Part shown: positions 60,592 through 64,000 of the stretch, piece after piece | Position numbering within the stretch: the stretch's first letter is position 1 | Layout of the letters: every line of letters begins with the position of its first letter | From: Sciurus carolinensis | Lineage: Eukaryota; Chordata; Mammalia; Rodentia; Sciuridae | DNA: 64,000 nucleotides | NCBI RefSeq assembly: GCF_902686445.1 | Contig: NC_062217.1 | Coordinates: 168,266,098-168,330,097 of the forward strand | Direction: 5' to 3' | Made by a program: the position numbers and the translations under genes | Notes under the pieces: model-generated | The model's input: the letters and a program-made list of their open reading frames with translations, nothing else | Told to the model about the DNA's origin: nothing | Databases searched by the model: none

Positions 60592-60869
60592 ATGCCATGG
60601 GGAGTAACTGCAATACTGTTCATTTGTAATCTGAAAGAAAAGGGGACAATTTATTGCATGTGCTCTAAAAGCCTATCAGGTTTAGCATCAGGTAACTGGT
60701 TGTATTTCAGTCCTGCAAACACTGATTGTATTCTCGCGTGTTTAGATTTTGAACATCCCCATCATGAGTAAAAAGTAATCACCTCTGAAAAATACGGTGA
60801 AAAGGTAGCATCTGAATTTCTTTTGTTCTACGAAGTACTCCCACATTCCCTCTTTTGTCTCTCTCCACG

Positions 60870-61790
60870 TTCTTGACGCTCATGAGCCCCCTGCGCTCCG
60901 CAGCCCAGGTCTAAGGGCTGTCCCGTCAGGTCCGCAGGTCCCCAGCCTGCCGCCCACAGGCGGCGCTCGGTCTCACGTGGCTCTTGCACGTTCAGTTCGG
61001 GCGAGGGCAGCGGAGCGCGGTTCGCCCGCTGTTCTTCGGTCTCCAGGGCTTTGCCTTTTAAAGCCTGCTGGAGGAAAAGGCCAAAGGCTCTCTGGGGTTC
61101 TTCCTGGGCAGGACACAAGACCGAGGCGCGAATCCTAACGGCTTCGTTTCTAGACGGGAGAGCGATTCTCCCGGCCGGTCCCGGGAGCCCTCGGCGACGT
61201 CGCGGACAGCGGAGACGCAGGGCCGCGGCCTCCCGGGCTAGAGCGCGGGCCGCGCGGGCGCCCGGCACCTGGCCCTAAGCCTCGCCTGCGCCTCCGCCGC
61301 GGCGCCAGGGGGCGCAGCGGGGCGACGGGAGCGCGGCGCGTGCGCGCTGGGTGGGCCGGGGCCGGGGACTCGGCCGGGTGCCACCGCCCCGCCTGGGCAG
61401 CATGAAGCCCGCGGCGGGCGCGCAGGCTCCTGGCGGCGCAGGGCCGCGGGAGCGAGGCCTCTGCGTGCTGTGCGGGCTGCCCGCGGCCGGGAAGTCCACC
61501 TTCGCGCGCGCCCTGGGCCGCCGGCTGCGGCAGGAGCGAGGCTGGGCCGTGGGCGTCCTCTCCTACGACGACGTCCTGCCCGACGTCCCCGTGGACCCCG
61601 AGGGCGCGCGGCCGCCGGTCAGCACGGGGGGCTGAGGGCGCGAGCGCGGGCACGCGGCTCCGGTGCGCGCGGACGTGCGCCGCGTGGACTGTAGTGAGCG
61701 CGGGCTGGTGGGAGGGGACGCCCTGCTCGAGGAGGTGACGCCCTGCCGGGGAGGGGACGCGGAGTCCAGCTCAGTGGCCCGGGAACGAGT
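60870..61790. promoter_or_regulatory. CpG island and promoter of PSTK
   Basis: An abrupt rise in GC and CpG surrounds the PSTK start codon at 61,402, with GC boxes (GGGCGG and CCGCCC type, for example near 61,300-61,400) and no TATA. It is about 20 kb from the C10orf88 island. The minus-strand open frames across the island are artefacts of composition. Confidence 0.75.
61402..61617 (+). CDS. PSTK: PSTK exon 1 (phosphoseryl-tRNA kinase), partial gene
   Basis: The ATG at 61,402 opens MKPAAGAQAPGG, then RGLCVLCGLPAAGKSTFARA, which holds the P-loop GLPAAGKST, and RGWAVGVLSYDDVLPD, typical of the N-terminus of O-phosphoseryl-tRNA(Sec) kinase. This enzyme phosphorylates Ser-tRNA(Sec), the step before SepSecS makes selenocysteinyl-tRNA. 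The exon encodes 72 codons and ends at CCGCCG before GTCAGC. Read-through without splicing gives a stop after four more codons. Exon 2 is not in the remaining 2.4 kb as far as I can see. Confidence 0.9.
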
Positions 61791-61884
61791 GGCCGTGAAT
61801 ACAGAAGGGTTGGAGCACGACCTTTAGAATGATGCACTCTGGAGGTTCCCGAGTCACTGCACGTCCTATGCTGTGGAGCCTTTG

Positions 61885-62025
61885 GTTTGGTTTCGGTTTG
61901 TTTTGAGACGGGTCTGGCTCTATTACCCAGGCTGGCCTCATACTCCTAGGCTCTAACGAGCCTCCTGCCTCTGCCTCCAGAGTAGCTGGAGCTACAGACC
62001 TGCACTGCCGTGTCCCACACTGGAA
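61885..62025 (-). mobile_element. B1/7SL-type SINE monomer
   Basis: GTTTTGAGACGGGTCTGGCT, then CCTGCCTCTGCCTCCAGAGT and AGCTGGAGCTACAGACCTGC, an older B1-like monomer without an ID half. Confidence 0.7.
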
Positions 62026-62095
62026 TATTATATCAGGGTCAACTTCTGTGGTCACTATGCGGGTTGGAAATTCCTTGTAGTCAGGTGTAATTTTC

Positions 62096-62296
62096 TTTTT
62101 CTGTTTTGGTGCTGCGGGCGTTGAACCTAGGGACGTAAAGCGCCCTAATCCCCTCAGACTTTTTTTTTTTTTTTTTTCTTCTTTTGAGACAGTGTCTCAC
62201 CAAGTTCCTTAGGGCCTCACTAAATTGCTGAGGCTGGCTTTGAACTTGCCATCCTCCTGCCTCAGCCTCCCCAGTTTCAGTGGGATTACAGGTGAG
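62096..62296 (-). mobile_element. B1-dID dimeric SINE
   Basis: Worn reverse-complement ID (GGTGCTGCGGGCGTTGAACC), T run, reverse-complement B1 (GCCATCCTCCTGCCTCAGCC, AGTGGGATTACAGGTGAGC). Confidence 0.8.
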
Positions 62297-64000
62297 CGTC
62301 CAACCTCATGGGAAGTTTCTCCTCAGGCCAAGGAAAGACTCTCTGAAGAATCCAACATAGCCGGTTTAACACCAGGTCATCTGTGGAGCTTGAACTCTAC
62401 CACTTGGTATAAAGGGAACTTTATTCCCTTTTTTAAAAAATGATAAATAGCAAGTTTGCTAGAGTCCCTCCCAGATAGAGGCTGTCCAAATGAAGGGGCA
62501 GGCCTCTGAGGTTTCATTCCTCTCAGGGAAAATCTGCCTCCACCAGAGTTGGAAGATGATGAATTCCTAGTTGACCAGAGATGACTTAATGGGCTTATAT
62601 GTAGGAACCAGCTTGTGTGTTCCAAGTATATACTTGTCTTTAATCCTTCCATTTACGGTCAGCACAGTGAGATGTGCCCTGTCGGAGAAGCACACGGAAA
62701 CAGGCTCCTGGGGGAAGAGTAAGGCCTGTCTGCAGTTGCATATACCCTAGAGCAAATACCCTTTGAAGTATTCTGAAAATTTTAAATTGTTATTTTCGCT
62801 GCTGTATGCCCAAATGTAGATGAATTCACATAAATCAAACACGAAGGTAATGTGGTTCTGCTCAACAAGTACGTTTGCAAAGGTACAGTTTGTTTGGCCT
62901 GCGGACAAGTTCTTGACCTCTCCAGGAAAGCTTATCTATTTCTTCATTCTTGATCAACAGAGAGGTCAATACAGTTTCAGGGTAGCACAGGATTTGGTTG
63001 GATGATGGTATTTCCATTTGGGAGAGAGAAGAAAGTTGTTGGTAAGGAGTGTCGTATTTGCTGGCCTTTCCCTCACATTCCTTGCTGTATGTTTTTCCCA
63101 CTCTTTGCCTGTAGACAGAGGCTCTGGGGCTCATTTGGTCACCATGATTAGGAAATCTTGTTGTTTAGGAAGTCATTCATGTTTGCTGCTTAGTGGGTTA
63201 GCCGATGCACTTGCGGATGGTGTCATCTCAGTGAGGTGGTAAGGCAGGGGCCTGACCTGTCCTGGTGTTCTCCCTCCAGCATTGACTTCAGGGACACATC
63301 AGTGCCCCTCACAGCCCTGGACGAACATACAATTGCTTGTATTCTAAACTACTTGTTTTCTTCCCCTCAGTGTGCTCCCTGTCTTTTTCAGCCCCACACC
63401 AGCCCAGTCGTTAGCCTGAGGACTTTTTATTCTGACCTGGAGACCTTTCAGCTGACCATCTTGCTGTCCACAGTCTTTCTCAGGGGCACATCAGCATTGT
63501 CCATCTTAGCCAACTATTTTAATTTGTCAGGATGTTTTATTTAGCTCCTCCTTTCTAAACGAGAGCTTTTCGTTCCCTCATTTATTTGCTTATTCATTCA
63601 TTCATTGAATATATGTTTTGGGAAACACCTGATAGGTGCCAGACTCTTGGCTGGTATACAGTGGTCTAGTGATCTAGCAGAGAGAGAGAGATGTGCAAAC
63701 AGTCAAATACCCAAGTATTTAACCAGAGTGGAGACATAATATATACAGAATGGGGTTTTTCAGTAGGCAAGGGGGAAGCTGAGTTGCCTTCTGCATGATT
63801 GAAAAAGGTTTCTCCCAGCACGAGCAGCATTAAGTAAGAGTTTTCCAGTTGGAGGGGGCAGCGTATATGAAGACGGGGAAGCCTGAGGAAGGAGGTGTCT
63901 GTAAGGACCTCCAGATGGTTTGGTATTGTAAGCTGACATTTTCATATGAGGCAGGGTGACAGTAGGGCCAGATGACCACCCTCCTGGCCAAAACCTAATG

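Larger units (their letters stand above)
61618..64000. other. PSTK intron 1 (start) with SINEs
   Basis: Contains a reverse-complement B1-like monomer at 61,885-62,025, a reverse-complement B1-dID at 62,096-62,296, and otherwise unassigned sequence. Open frames of 60-102 codons (for example 63,236-63,544) lack PSTK motifs or splice fit. Confidence 0.6.

Noticed and set aside
60828..61694. Open frames of 146 and 167 codons on the minus strand and shifted plus frames in the PSTK island
   Set aside because: Composition artefacts of a GC-rich promoter. They overlap PSTK exon 1 antisense and have no recognisable features.

Overview
This is nuclear DNA from a mammal, most likely a squirrel-family rodent (Sciuridae: squirrel, marmot or relative). 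The evidence is the dense set of tRNA-derived ID SINEs and dimeric B1-dID SINEs, rodent-type L1 LINEs, CpG islands at promoters, and genes with GT-AG introns. The genes present match the neighbourhood of human 10q26.13: C10orf88 (PAAT), FAM24 and PSTK. Species, orthology and percent-identity statements are from reading only; no alignment or search was run.

Layout. Bases 1-8,200 hold the 3' part of a plus-strand C10orf88/PAAT-like gene: the end of one exon at the window edge, a 452-nt exon, and the terminal exon with 3' UTR. Bases 8,200-18,000 are mostly repeats, dominated by a 7.5-kb L1 that carries a second L1 inside its ORF1. Bases 19,668-20,825 hold a small, apparently intact two-exon FAM24 gene on the minus strand. 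Bases 22,400-40,630 hold a second C10orf88 copy on the minus strand, inverted relative to the first, ending in a CpG island at about 39,725-41,130. Its introns contain a DPH3 retropseudogene, L1 pieces, a Tigger-like DNA transposon remnant and many SINEs.

Bases 41,200-60,800 are a repeat-filled spacer. It holds a DNAJB6 retropseudogene split by an L1, two LTR-like elements plus an older one, and a three-layer nest: an old L1, an RNF11 retropseudogene inserted into it, and a full-length 6.35-kb L1 inserted into the RNF11 3' UTR. Bases 60,870-61,790 are a second CpG island with PSTK exon 1 on the plus strand. The rest of PSTK lies beyond the window.

The most interesting signal is the pair of C10orf88 copies. 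Their introns and 3' flanks look only about 75-80% alike, as expected for an old inverted duplication. Yet a block of about 1.2 kb around the 452-nt exon is almost identical, and a second block around the last exon is also very similar. That pattern points to gene conversion between inverted arms. The PSTK-side (minus) copy shows damage: its exon 1 frame has a stop and no ATG, and one splice donor reads AT instead of GT. The plus copy keeps GTAAGT at the matching donor. Within the window, the plus copy therefore looks the better candidate for a working gene, but its 5' half is not visible.
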